From: an uncultured Prevotellaceae bacterium
GTDB taxonomy: Bacteria > Bacteroidota > Bacteroidia > Bacteroidales > Muribaculaceae
Assembly: GCA_947169265.1 (NCBI GenBank)
Contig: CAMVPC010000030.1
Span: 1-33,042, forward strand
Direction: 5' to 3'
Length of the DNA: 33,042 nt
Program-made: the position numbers and the translations under genes
Shown here: piece by piece, positions 24,162 to 31,315 of the stretch
Position numbering within the stretch: position 1 is the first letter of the stretch
Layout of the letters: each line of letters opens with the position of its first letter
Notes under the pieces: generated by a model
What the model was told of the DNA's origin: nothing
Databases searched by the model: none
What the model saw: only the letters and a program-made list of their open reading frames with translations

Positions 24162-24890
24162 TCACTTGAAAGATTCATATAAATCACCAGAAGTCATCTT
24201 CTTGAAGAATTCACTCAAGTGCTCATGTGCATTGCAAATAATAGCTTTGAACACTTCGTTGTTGTTTACAGGAACAAGATTGTTTATTTGACTCTCAATG
24301 ATGAAACCAACATCTTTGGTTTTGGTAAGTTGAGCAGTATTAAGGACCAATCTAAAAATACCTGCAGGAGTGATTAAACCAGTTCTAAGACCTAATTCCT
24401 TAAGGTCTTTAAGGAAATCAGCTTTGATGTCAACATGAAACTTATCGCTCAAGAACTGCAAAATGTCACCTTGGGCCGCAAAATTATATGGAAAGAAGTC
24501 TACATATTTTAAGTTGAGGCCCAATTGCTTTTCATCACTGAATTGATATACAGCCATAAAAGCATTGACAACTTTCATCACCTCAGTAAGAAAATTGCTC
24601 CATTCATAATTGCTACCTACGAAATTCACCGACAATAGCCCGGGACCAAATTGGAACATTTGATTGGGATTGTCCTTGTGCAAGCAGCGATAAACGGGTT
24701 TACCTAAAGCCAGCATTATCGGCATGTTTGCGTCCGGCAGCAGGAATATTGGAGTATTATAGGTCTCTTTAAGGCTTGAACATAATGCTCCCACTGCAAT
24801 CTGAAACTTCTCAAGTTCTGCTTGAGAAGCAGATTGCCAAGTCAACTCCATAATGACTTCCAACAAAGGTGCATGTTCAAGTTTTGCCAT
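24162..24890 (-). CDS. TIGR04255-family protein
   Basis: 242 residues. The start MAKLEHAPLLEVIMELTWQS matches the TIGR04255 hallmark (APL-x-EV-x-x-EL-x-W), a sporadically distributed family of about 250 residues with no known biochemical role. Other features are LLSVNFVGSNYEWSNF and LGLNLKYVDFFPYNF. It is cytosolic by sequence. It lies in one transcript with a 51-residue protein, the unknown protein and the PemK-like gene, so it may be the sensor or effector of that cassette. Confidence 0.7.
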   Translation of the reverse strand: MAKLEHAPLLEVIMELTWQSASQAELEKFQIAVGALCSSLKETYNTPIFLLPDANMPIMLALGKPVYRCLHKDNPNQMFQFGPGLLSVNFVGSNYEWSNFLTEVMKVVNAFMAVYQFSDEKQLGLNLKYVDFFPYNFAAQGDILQFLSDKFHVDIKADFLKDLKELGLRTGLITPAGIFRLVLNTAQLTKTKDVGFIIESQINNLVPVNNNEVFKAIICNAHEHLSEFFKKMTSGDLYESFK

Positions 24891-24911
24891 AAACGTGATA
24901 TTTTAGACAAA

Positions 24912-25067
24912 TTAAGCATCCAATATCCGCTGCGTGGCGGCTTCAAGCACATCAAGCATCTCAAGTGCCGAAACATTATACTGCTTCAGTTCCTCCCAGG
25001 CGGCCTTCAGCTGTTCCTCTGTGGCAGATGCGAGATAAGCATACAATTTTTCAAAAATAGGATGCAT
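24912..25067 (-). CDS. 51-residue helical protein, first gene of the PemK cassette
   Basis: ATG at 25067-25065, stop at 24912. The product MHPIFEKLYAYLASATEEQL (first 20) continues as a single acidic amphipathic helix ending QRILDA. It is 21 bp ahead of the TIGR04255-type gene and behind a promoter with TATATTTG at 25149-25142. Its size, composition and position would fit an antitoxin or small regulator. Confidence 0.5.
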   Translation of the reverse strand: MHPIFEKLYAYLASATEEQLKAAWEELKQYNVSALEMLDVLEAATQRILDA

Positions 25068-25141
25068 AGTTCGTTGGTTTTTAGTGAATAATAGATATTG
25101 TTATCGGAGGACCTCCTTGTCAGGATCCTTGTTTTGCTTTG

Positions 25142-25149
25142 CAAATATA
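25142..25149 (-). promoter_or_regulatory. Probable promoter of the PemK cassette (-7 box)
   Basis: Minus strand TATATTTG; the -33 region is AT-rich without a good TTTG. The leader contains GGAGGACCTCC, a GC-rich palindrome, and AAGGAGG well upstream of the ATG. Confidence 0.4.
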
Positions 25150-25199
25150 AGCACTATCTATCAATCAATCATAAAATTTTAATAATATTTTGCACTTTT

Positions 25200-25213
25200 A
25201 TGTTTTACAACAT
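25200..25213. repeat. ATGTT-N4-AACAT palindrome, copy 5
   Basis: ATGTTTTACAACAT with extended arms (25196-25217, 9 bp each). It lies between the divergent promoters of the PemK cassette and of the plus-strand RNA. Confidence 0.6.
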
Positions 25214-25228
25214 AAAAAGTACCCGCAG

Positions 25229-25260
25229 ATGGTAAGTGGGTTCTGGCCGTTTATCCTAAT
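25229..25260 (+). repeat. Degenerate copy of the RNA repeat 3' end
   Basis: GGTAAGTGGGTTCTGGCCGT resembles the end of each 106-bp repeat (GGCAGGTGAGTCCTGGCCGT). It lies just before the RNA promoter and may be a remnant of an earlier copy. Confidence 0.4.
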
Positions 25261-25264
25261 ACTT

Positions 25265-25296
25265 TTTGTCGGATATAAGAAAAAGTAGTAATTTTG
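25265..25296 (+). promoter_or_regulatory. Promoter of the three-repeat RNA
   Basis: Plus strand TTTG (25265-25268), 20-bp spacer, TAATTTTG (25289-25296): a full match to the Bacteroidota consensus, pointing into the repeat region. Confidence 0.75.
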
Positions 25297-25397
25297 CAGC
25301 GTCAGACGGTTCAGTGTAGGTTGGTATATAGCCCTATGATTTCGGCTCCTTTGTGGAGTACGGGCTGACCGAAGAGAGAGATATACCCTCGTCTCTT

Positions 25398-25716
25398 AAG
25401 GTAATGGAAAGTCAACGAGTGGGGCGACCACGCCTGTTCGTATTCGTCTGTTTTTACAGAGGCTTTCCACATCAACGGCAGGTGAGTCCTGGCCGTTACA
25501 CATAAGGTAATGGAAGTCTATTGGGATTGGGCGACCACGCCTACCCGACTTCGCCAGTTTTTGCTGGGGCTTCCACATCGACGGCAGGTGAGTCCTGGCC
25601 GTTACTCATAAGGTAATGGAAGTCTGTTGGTCGGGGCGACCACGCCTGATTGACTTCGCCAGTTTTTATGCTGGGGCTTCCACATTGGCGGCAGGTGAGT
25701 CCTGGCCGTTTTTTTT
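25398..25716 (+). repeat. Three tandem 106-bp direct repeats
   Basis: Repeat starts (AAGGTAATGG) at 25398, 25504 and 25610. Conserved blocks: AAGGTAATGGAA, GGGCGACCACGCCT, the TTCCACAT block and GGCAGGTGAGTCCTGGCCGTT. Repeats 2 and 3 are more alike than either is to repeat 1. Confidence 0.9.
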
Positions 25717-25871
25717 GAATAGAAATGCAGCGTAGCCGCACGTCGATTCTTTCTGCCTGTGCCGTATGGAGCGAAAGGCAGCACAAGATTCCCAGCCTGC
25801 ATGTCAAGACGCAGACAGGGGATGTCATAGAGGTTGTCAGATGGGTACAGGCAGTCAGGAACGTACATCAT
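25602..25871 (-). pseudogene. DUF4417-like gene, truncated after about 52 codons
   Basis: The ATG at 25871 overlaps the upstream stop (ATGA). The first 52 residues, MMYVPDCLYPSDNLYDIPCL onwards to LHFYS, look like the N-terminus of DUF4417 proteins (DNLYDIP-x-L-x-LDMQA, LPF, then LHFY). Intact members continue with a YTDDYRF-like segment. Here the frame runs straight into the T-run of the RNA terminator (25716) and goes on for 37 codons antisense to repeat 3, to a stop at 25602. The gene therefore appears to have lost its 3' part at the RNA locus. Family assignment is from memory. Confidence 0.5.
25689..25716 (+). terminator. Terminator of the three-repeat RNA
   Basis: CGGCAGG (25689-25695) pairs with CCTGGCCG (25701-25708), one bulge, followed by eight T (25709-25716). 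The same hairpin ends repeats 1 and 2 but without the T-run, so only the last copy terminates. Confidence 0.8.
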
Positions 25872-26284
25872 CCCTTAATTTTAAGGATATTCAGAGGTGT
25901 TTGCCACGATACCGTGATTTTCTTTCCGCTTTGCGAAGTTGCTTTGTCGGGGAAGTCATTAGCAACAGTTGTAACCGGGAATGGTTGCTCGGTAGTGCCG
26001 ATAAGGTATTGCTCGCCGGTGACGGTAGTAATGCGCCATGCCAGTCTTCGGTTGTCAACAGCAAAGTCGCTAGTTGTGCGAGCTGTAAGCTTGACAGTAG
26101 TCAAACGGCTGCCATTGTCAACTGTTTGACTCACTTCCACATCTGCAAGCCCAACCAGGCACAATTCGATAAAGTTGCGCCAGTATTGTAGAGCAACCTC
26201 ATTATTGCCAAGTAGCACCATGTTGCTCAGATAACGAGTTTCAATGAACTCGACTCGGTTGATGTTCTGTAATAGTTGTGTCAT
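25868..26284 (-). CDS. Conserved phage protein of the early/replication region
   Basis: 138 residues from the ATG at 26284 (MTQLLQNINRVEF). The upstream extension to 26323 is translated from a 10-bp repeat array and is unlikely. Features are LSNMVLLGNNEVALQYWRNF and VDNRRLAWRITTVTGEQYLI, then PFPVTTVANDFPDKA, a beta-rich body. It looks like proteins found beside DUF4417 genes in Bacteroidales phages, function unknown. Confidence 0.5.
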   Translation of the reverse strand: MTQLLQNINRVEFIETRYLSNMVLLGNNEVALQYWRNFIELCLVGLADVEVSQTVDNGSRLTTVKLTARTTSDFAVDNRRLAWRITTVTGEQYLIGTTEQPFPVTTVANDFPDKATSQSGKKITVSWQTPLNILKIKG

Positions 26285-26290
26285 ATTGTT

Positions 26291-26333
26291 TAAGTTTGTG
26301 CAGAGTTGTGCGGAGTTGTGCAAGGTTGTTCAC
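26291..26333. repeat. Four 10-bp direct repeats (GTTGTGCRGA type)
   Basis: GTTTGTG, GTTGTG, GTTGTG and GTTGTT begin at 26294-26325 with exact 10-bp spacing, one helical turn. The array lies between two genes, just before the start at 26284. It may be a protein-binding array like the larger TGTAG array at 27013. Confidence 0.6.
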
Positions 26334-26344
26334 GTTTCCGAAAA

Positions 26345-26833
26345 TCAAGGGTCTTTGTCTGAATTATTTCGGGTGAAATTTTGCAGATTGATGCCTCTTT
26401 TTTTGTAAGCTTCGCGGATGCGGTAGTATTTCTGTCTGACCGTTTCCACACGATCGAGACCGATGCCGTGCATTTCGCACCAAGCAGCGATGCGTGTATT
26501 GACCCCGATGTTGATGGAGTCAATAGGGCGAAGTTCGTTCCACAGATTGCGCGTGAATAGGTCCATGATAGCTTCACGCACGGCTTTCTTGCCGCTATCG
26601 GTCATGTAGTTGTAGCTCTCGGGAGGCTTGGCTTTGCTATCGGGTATATAGATTGGTGTCATCCCTTCGGTGGCAGTCTCAGGCGTTTCGCCTTCGGGTG
26701 TTTGCTGGATGAAGGCGCGGATCACTGCGTTCTCATTCGAGCCGTTAGGGAATCGAACAGGGCAGCCCAGTGAGTGGGTCAACCACTCGGCCAGGTACTT
26801 CTCAAGCTTGATATATATCACAAACTGGCTCAT
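26345..26833 (-). CDS. Conserved Bacteroidales phage protein, candidate replication-associated
   Basis: 162 residues. The N-terminus IYIKLEKYLAEWLTHSLGCP resembles a family in Bacteroidales phages that begins with a YL-x-x-W-x-x-H motif. The centre has KPPESYNYMTDSGKKAVREA and the end is basic and helical (RQKYYRIREAYKKRG), which could bind DNA. It lies between two 10-bp-phased repeat arrays, so it is the nearest candidate for a protein acting there. A -7 box (TATCTTTG, 26849-26842) is close to the ATG. Confidence 0.5.
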   Translation of the reverse strand: MSQFVIYIKLEKYLAEWLTHSLGCPVRFPNGSNENAVIRAFIQQTPEGETPETATEGMTPIYIPDSKAKPPESYNYMTDSGKKAVREAIMDLFTRNLWNELRPIDSINIGVNTRIAAWCEMHGIGLDRVETVRQKYYRIREAYKKRGINLQNFTRNNSDKDP

Positions 26834-27012
26834 ACAGAGTACAAAGATACTAAATATTTTGCTGATTGCGGCAATATATTATCGAAAAACAATAATTTAT
26901 TTGAGATGAACATGGAGTAGCTGCAACACGCGCTACATTTGCCTATAATAATGTAATGTGTTGATTGTATGAGATTTAACAAAACCACATAACCCTCAAA
27001 ATGGGGCAACAT

Positions 27013-27149
27013 TTGTAGTATTTATATATGATTTGTAGTAAAATCTAAAAAAAAGTAGTAAAATGTAGCTGATTGTAGCAGGTTGTAGGCAAGTTGTAGC
27101 ATAGCTAAATGCTTGAATATTGGCGATGTAGCCTTTGTAGCGCATGTAG
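27013..27149. repeat. Helically phased TGTAG array, candidate replication origin
   Basis: Hexamers ending in GTAG (mostly TTGTAG or ATGTAG) begin at 27013, 27033, 27053, 27063, 27073, 27083, 27094, 27126, 27135 and 27144. The first seven are spaced 20, 20, 10, 10, 10 and 11 bp, so they face one side of the helix. The surrounding 420-bp gap (26834-27252) is AT-rich and has no gene. Iterons of this kind bind initiators or repressors; the primase gene is nearby. Confidence 0.6.
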
Positions 27150-27195
27150 TAGACGAAACCGCCTCAAAAAAATAAAGTTGTCGTTTCACGGCAAA

Positions 27196-27223
27196 GAAAA
27201 GCCCCGATGCTCACGCACCGGGG
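27196..27223 (-). terminator. Terminator after hicB
   Basis: Minus strand CCCCGGTGC-GTGA-GCATCGGGG, 9 bp with one mismatch, followed by CTTTTC. It lies 30 bp past the hicB stop. Confidence 0.65.
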
Positions 27224-27252
27224 ACAGGACAAAGTTCTTTTAAATGAATTGT

Positions 27253-27684
27253 TCAAACATAGGACACGGCAGGCTGAGTAATCATCATGCCAGCACCTAT
27301 ATCTTTGGCCAGACGTTTTAATCCGTCATTGATTTTGTCAATTTGTTTCTGCTGCGGATCTCTGATTGATGTCACATATTGTCTCAATGCAGAGGGATTG
27401 ACACCAATGTACTTGGCAGTAGCGGTAACATCGAGCGGATAGTAGTCGAAGAATGAGCCGACATCAAGGCGAAATTCAAACTCCACATCGGGGAAAGTCT
27501 CGCCGTTTGCTTCTGCCTCCTCTTTATACTCCTTAGCTACCTCTTTGATGTCCTCCATCGCCTCGCGAGCCGATGCACCATAGCCCATAAGTGCCCAGTT
27601 ACCGATGCTCTCAGTTGCGAAACACGAGAAGTTGCGTTTGCCTTTGCCGCGTTCTACTATTGCCAGAAGTTTAACCGTTGCCAT
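27253..27684 (-). CDS. hicB: HicB-type antitoxin
   Basis: 143 residues. The N-terminal half is the degenerate RNase H-like HicB fold (VERGKGKRNFSCFATESIGN, then GYGASAREAMEDIKEVAKEY). The C-terminal part, TAKYIGVNPSALRQYVTSIR, is an XRE-type helix-turn-helix. HicB binds and neutralises HicA and represses the operon. It follows hicA by about 80 bp. Confidence 0.8.
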   Translation of the reverse strand: MATVKLLAIVERGKGKRNFSCFATESIGNWALMGYGASAREAMEDIKEVAKEYKEEAEANGETFPDVEFEFRLDVGSFFDYYPLDVTATAKYIGVNPSALRQYVTSIRDPQQKQIDKINDGLKRLAKDIGAGMMITQPAVSYV

Positions 27685-27765
27685 ATATAATATTATTTGT
27701 CATCAATAGAAAAGAGTTCTAATTATGAGTTTTGCGGATTGTTTGGAGCAAAAAGAGTTCTCGGG

Positions 27766-27951
27766 TCAAAGCCCGAGCAACTCTTTCTCAATGTTCTTAA
27801 GAGTACCGGGAGGTGTCTCTTTAGAACCGTGGCGCGGCACTGGAAGTTGTTTCCCAGTAATAGGACTGTACCAGATGTCGTGCCGTGCTCCGTGTCTGAT
27901 TATCGAGCACCCGGCTCGTTTCAGACGTTTGAACAATTCACAGTACTTCAT
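27766..27951 (-). CDS. hicA: HicA-type mRNA interferase toxin
   Basis: 61 residues, the usual length. The HicA dsRBD-like signature is clear: LFKRLKRAGCSIIRHGARHD, WYSP, LPVPRHGSKETPPGTLKNI, with the catalytic His in RHGARHD. HicA cleaves mRNA and tmRNA. First gene of the pair, with its own strong promoter. Confidence 0.85.
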   Translation of the reverse strand: MKYCELFKRLKRAGCSIIRHGARHDIWYSPITGKQLPVPRHGSKETPPGTLKNIEKELLGL

Positions 27952-27985
27952 AATATAAAAGAACTCTTTTTGTCTTTCGACGCTG

Positions 27986-28016
27986 CAAAGGTAACAAATA
28001 AGTTACACATGGCAAA
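27986..28016 (-). promoter_or_regulatory. hicAB promoter with candidate HicB operator
   Basis: Minus strand TTTG (28016-28013), 19-bp spacer, TACCTTTG (27993-27986). GTAAC-N6-GTTAC (27991-28006) overlaps the -7 box and is the likely autoregulatory operator. An 18-bp AT palindrome (28026-28043) lies upstream. Confidence 0.65.
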
Positions 28017-28068
28017 ATAATTTCCAACTTTTTTTAAAAAAAGTGCGATTTTTTCTACCCTCTCGCGC

Positions 28069-31000
28069 TCACCCCTGGAACAAATCGCCCTGGGTCGGTT
28101 CGGGTCGTGGCTCCTCGTAGTCTTCTTCGACACCACCAGTCACCACTTCGAGGTTGATGCCGTATGTGTCGCGCAGCATAGCGTAGTCGAAGCAATAGGC
28201 ACGGTCAACGCTGTCGGTTGCTTTCACCTTGTCGTTGCCAAACTCATCTTTCTCAATGGTCGTTTCTTGGCGGCCATCGATAATGTTCTTGAAACGCACT
28301 GAGCGTTTGAGGCCGATGTAGGCTTTCGACTTTTCAAGGTAGTAGGCCAGCGTCTCAGCCGGAAGGGTGGTGTCGCCCACCAGCTTGCCGTTGCGTTTGT
28401 ACAGCATGAATATGCGGCTCTTGCGAAGCAGCAGCACCGGCTTGGGCTGCGTCCACTCAATGACATTTGTCGTGTCGCATTTGAAGCGTTGAACATATCT
28501 GATTTTGAAGTCGCTGTCCTTGAAAATCTTGCCGTCTTGCAGCAGGTATGCCACCACATTCCAGAATCTGGCCAGTTCATTGCTGGTCTTGCATTCGCTG
28601 TTCTGCATCAGTACATGATCTACACAGATGTTCAGCATCTCGCGGTAGGTCATAGGCAAGTCGAGCACACCGCTGAGTGTTCGGAAGGCAGCCAGCGGCA
28701 CGCACCAGTTGCGCAGAATGCGGTCTTGAACCTCCTCATGGCGAGTATTCTCAACCAGGTCGCTCAGTGCGGTGTTGTAGTTGCCAGCAAACTCGCTCTC
28801 GAATTTTGCACGATGTTGCAGTATCTGAAGCGTGAGGTGCGAGAGTCCGCGCTTGCGGATTTCTTTCATCTCCTCAAAGCGAGCCTTGGCCTCGGTGCTG
28901 AACACGCTCTGATTGAATGTGAGGAAGATGACACGTGTGAACAATGCGATGTCAGCGGTCGGCATCTCCTGTCCGCTAAGGATAACGCCGCAGTCCACCG
29001 ATGTAATCTCACGCTTCTTGTCTCGGTCCATGTTCATGCGGCTTCGTCCGCTGCCGTCCCACAGACCTTTGAGGAACTCAATCTTCAAGTAGTCGATGTC
29101 GTTCTTGTACTCATCAATATGCACGAGCGCATTGGCACATTGCGCGATGATGTCGCCCAGTGCCGGCACGGTAGAGTTCTGGATGTTGGGCGGCGTGTTG
29201 TCGATGATAAAGAACGACATGAGCGAGTGCCCCAGTTCACTCTTACCGCTACCCACAGGACCGAACAGGTTGAGGATAGGGAACGACTTGGTGTAGCCAG
29301 CAATCACGTCGCGGAATAGCGTAGCGAGCAAGAAGCAGACACCCACTTTGGCGTTGTCGCCAAACACGTCAATCAATTTGGTGGTGAAGTCACGCAGTGA
29401 AATGCCGCCCAGTGCAAGATGTACAAAGCGGCGTTCGAATGCGAACAGCTTTGTCTCATCGCGGTAGATGCGGCTGTTGGCGGGCAGATAGAAGTTGCCC
29501 AGCTCGTCACCCAGTCGCACAATGCCATAGTCATCAGTATCGTGCCAGTTGCCATTATAGAAGCAACCATTTCCAAAGGCAAAGAAGCCTTTGCGCTGCC
29601 ATCCGAGTTGCGTTATCTCGATGGCTGTCTCAGTCTTTTCGTAGAGGTACATTTTGAGTTTTGTTAGATGTCCTTCTTTAGCAAGCCAGATGAAGTTGCC
29701 CAGCCCCTCGACTTTCTGCTTGAATTTGGCGAGCGAGCAAAGGTCTTCCTGCTTGAGTTCTATAATCTCGGTGTAGTTATGATAGTTTGTTATACGGTAC
29801 AGTCGTTTTGGCCACAATGGATCCTTGATGTGGAACATCGGTTCCATGACAAAATTGCTCCACTGGTATTCGCCATCCTTGCCTATTGACCAATAGCAGT
29901 GGCCACTCTCATAGAAACCAAATTTTGCCAGCAGCTCTTTGTTGAGCATCTGTGCCTTGTCGCCCGAAACCTTTTGTTTCTTGTTCGCTTTGCGTGCGGC
30001 GGCCAATGCAGACTTCCACAGTGCTTTGTCGGGGTATAGTTTTTGCAGTTGTTTGAGCAGCATCTGCACCTTGACATCGTCTTTGATGCTGGTAAGCAGG
30101 TTGGCAATCTCAGTGACCACGGCGCTTTTAGCCTCTACGGTCTCAGTCGGCTCAAACAGAATCTCGGCATACCATACGACAAAGTCTTTCTCCTCGATTG
30201 ATGTCAGAACTGCGAGACTCGTGATATAGCTGTCTGGGTCACGTTTCTCGTCGGGCAAAGCCGGAATCTCCTTGACCGTGACACCCAGCCCTGCTTTGAG
30301 TGCAATCATGCCGTTGGCACAGACAAACTTTTTGCCGGCACCAATCCTCTCGCCCCGTTTCGGTGGGTCTGCGTCAGGAATGAAGCACACTCGGTTGGCG
30401 TGTCGTTTCAGCTGCTCAAAGTGCGCTGCGCTCCATGCGCCGCCCAGCGAAGCCACCGTGTTTGTGATGCCCACGCTCTGCAGCTTGATGACATCGGGTG
30501 CGCCTTCAACCAGATAGAAAATATCTTCTTTGCGTGCTGCGGTGATGGCGTTGTCGATGCCGAAGATGGTCTCTTTCTTCTCATAGACCGTTGAAGTGGG
30601 GCTATTGATATATTTGGCCTTGCTGTCACCGAGGGCGCGAGCGGTAAAGCCGATGATGCGCCTGAAGCGGTCGCGTATGGGTATCATCAGCCGGTCACGG
30701 TAGAAGTCGTAGATCTCGCCATGCTCGTCGCGGCGCAGTAAGCCCAGCTCAATCATCAACTCAATGGGCTGACCGGCGGCCACCGCCGCCCTGTGCAGCG
30801 AGTCACGCTGCCCATCAGCGTAGCCGATGCCATTCTCTGCCACATATTCGGCACCCCAGCCCCGTTTCTCTACGGCATAATTCAGCGCGAATTTGGCTTT
30901 GTCGTTATCCTCGGTTATTGCTTTGGCATAGAATAGCCCTGCCCATTGGTTGATGGCGAGCATACTCTCACGCTTCTGCTGAGCCTGAACCTCCTCCGCT

Positions 31001-31311
31001 GTCCGCACGTCTCGTGTCTCCTCGATGGTGACACCATATTGCTGTGCCAGGTCTTTCACTGCCTCGGGGAAGGTGATGTGCTTAAACTTCATGACGAAAT
31101 TAATCACGTCGCCACCGTTGTCCCCCTGGGGACACCCCCCGAAACAATGCCATGTCTGTGTGCGCGGGTTGACGTGGAACGATGGCGTGCGCTCGTTGTG
31201 GAACGGGCAACAGGCTTTGTGCCCACGCCCGAGCGCACCCATGCACCGTTCCACCACGTCTACGATGTCGGCACGGTTAAGGACCTGCTCTATATCTCTC
31301 TCGCTGATCAT
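28069..31311 (-). CDS. Primase-helicase fusion
   Basis: 1080 residues from the ATG at 31311 (MISERDIEQV); the longer frame overlaps the preceding gene. Domains: DnaG-type CHC2 zinc finger (CCPFHNE 34-40, CFGGC 56-60), primase core with Toprim motifs VEGAPD (Glu269) and IPDADP (Asp313, Asp315), and a C-terminal ATPase with Walker A GPVGSGKS near residue 685 and Walker B ALVHIDEYKND near 732, followed by LSGQEMPTADIALFTRVIFL. It should prime and unwind phage DNA. No separate DNA polymerase is seen, so host polymerase is probably used. It is the main product of the early operon. Confidence 0.9.
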   Translation of the reverse strand: MISERDIEQVLNRADIVDVVERCMGALGRGHKACCPFHNERTPSFHVNPRTQTWHCFGGCPQGDNGGDVINFVMKFKHITFPEAVKDLAQQYGVTIEETRDVRTAEEVQAQQKRESMLAINQWAGLFYAKAITEDNDKAKFALNYAVEKRGWGAEYVAENGIGYADGQRDSLHRAAVAAGQPIELMIELGLLRRDEHGEIYDFYRDRLMIPIRDRFRRIIGFTARALGDSKAKYINSPTSTVYEKKETIFGIDNAITAARKEDIFYLVEGAPDVIKLQSVGITNTVASLGGAWSAAHFEQLKRHANRVCFIPDADPPKRGERIGAGKKFVCANGMIALKAGLGVTVKEIPALPDEKRDPDSYITSLAVLTSIEEKDFVVWYAEILFEPTETVEAKSAVVTEIANLLTSIKDDVKVQMLLKQLQKLYPDKALWKSALAAARKANKKQKVSGDKAQMLNKELLAKFGFYESGHCYWSIGKDGEYQWSNFVMEPMFHIKDPLWPKRLYRITNYHNYTEIIELKQEDLCSLAKFKQKVEGLGNFIWLAKEGHLTKLKMYLYEKTETAIEITQLGWQRKGFFAFGNGCFYNGNWHDTDDYGIVRLGDELGNFYLPANSRIYRDETKLFAFERRFVHLALGGISLRDFTTKLIDVFGDNAKVGVCFLLATLFRDVIAGYTKSFPILNLFGPVGSGKSELGHSLMSFFIIDNTPPNIQNSTVPALGDIIAQCANALVHIDEYKNDIDYLKIEFLKGLWDGSGRSRMNMDRDKKREITSVDCGVILSGQEMPTADIALFTRVIFLTFNQSVFSTEAKARFEEMKEIRKRGLSHLTLQILQHRAKFESEFAGNYNTALSDLVENTRHEEVQDRILRNWCVPLAAFRTLSGVLDLPMTYREMLNICVDHVLMQNSECKTSNELARFWNVVAYLLQDGKIFKDSDFKIRYVQRFKCDTTNVIEWTQPKPVLLLRKSRIFMLYKRNGKLVGDTTLPAETLAYYLEKSKAYIGLKRSVRFKNIIDGRQETTIEKDEFGNDKVKATDSVDRAYCFDYAMLRDTYGINLEVVTGGVEEDYEEPRPEPTQGDLFQG

Positions 31312-31315
31312 GGAC

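Larger units (their letters stand above)
25303..25716 (+). ncRNA. Structured non-coding RNA with three 106-nt repeats
   Basis: About 414 nt between a consensus promoter and a terminator. The 5' domain has an outer stem GGTATAT/ATATACC (25323-25329 with 25381-25387) and a possible H-type pseudoknot: 25330-25334 with 25362-25366 crosses 25341-25345 with 25369-25373, around a CTCC/GGAG hairpin. Three repeats start at 25398, 25504 and 25610, exactly 106 nt apart. Each has an outer stem TGGAAG/CTTCCA, a GGCG-ACCA-CGCC hairpin, a second hairpin, and an end hairpin CGGCAGG-TGAGT-CCTGGCCG. Pairing is kept where sequence changes: repeat 1 has TGGAAAG/CTTTCCA and TCTGT/ACAGA in place of CCAG/CTGG. The period is not a multiple of three, against a protein. 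No known RNA family is recognised. Confidence 0.8.

Noticed and set aside
25398-25716. CRISPR array
   Set aside because: Only three copies of a 106-bp unit with no unique spacers of constant length and no cas genes.
25303-25716. Retron or diversity-generating element RNA
   Set aside because: No reverse transcriptase gene and no template/variable repeat pair in the window.
25396-25828. Open frames of 60-95 residues on the minus strand across the 106-bp repeats
   Set aside because: They read the same repeat in three different frames because the period is not divisible by three, and the repeat changes keep RNA pairing instead of codons.
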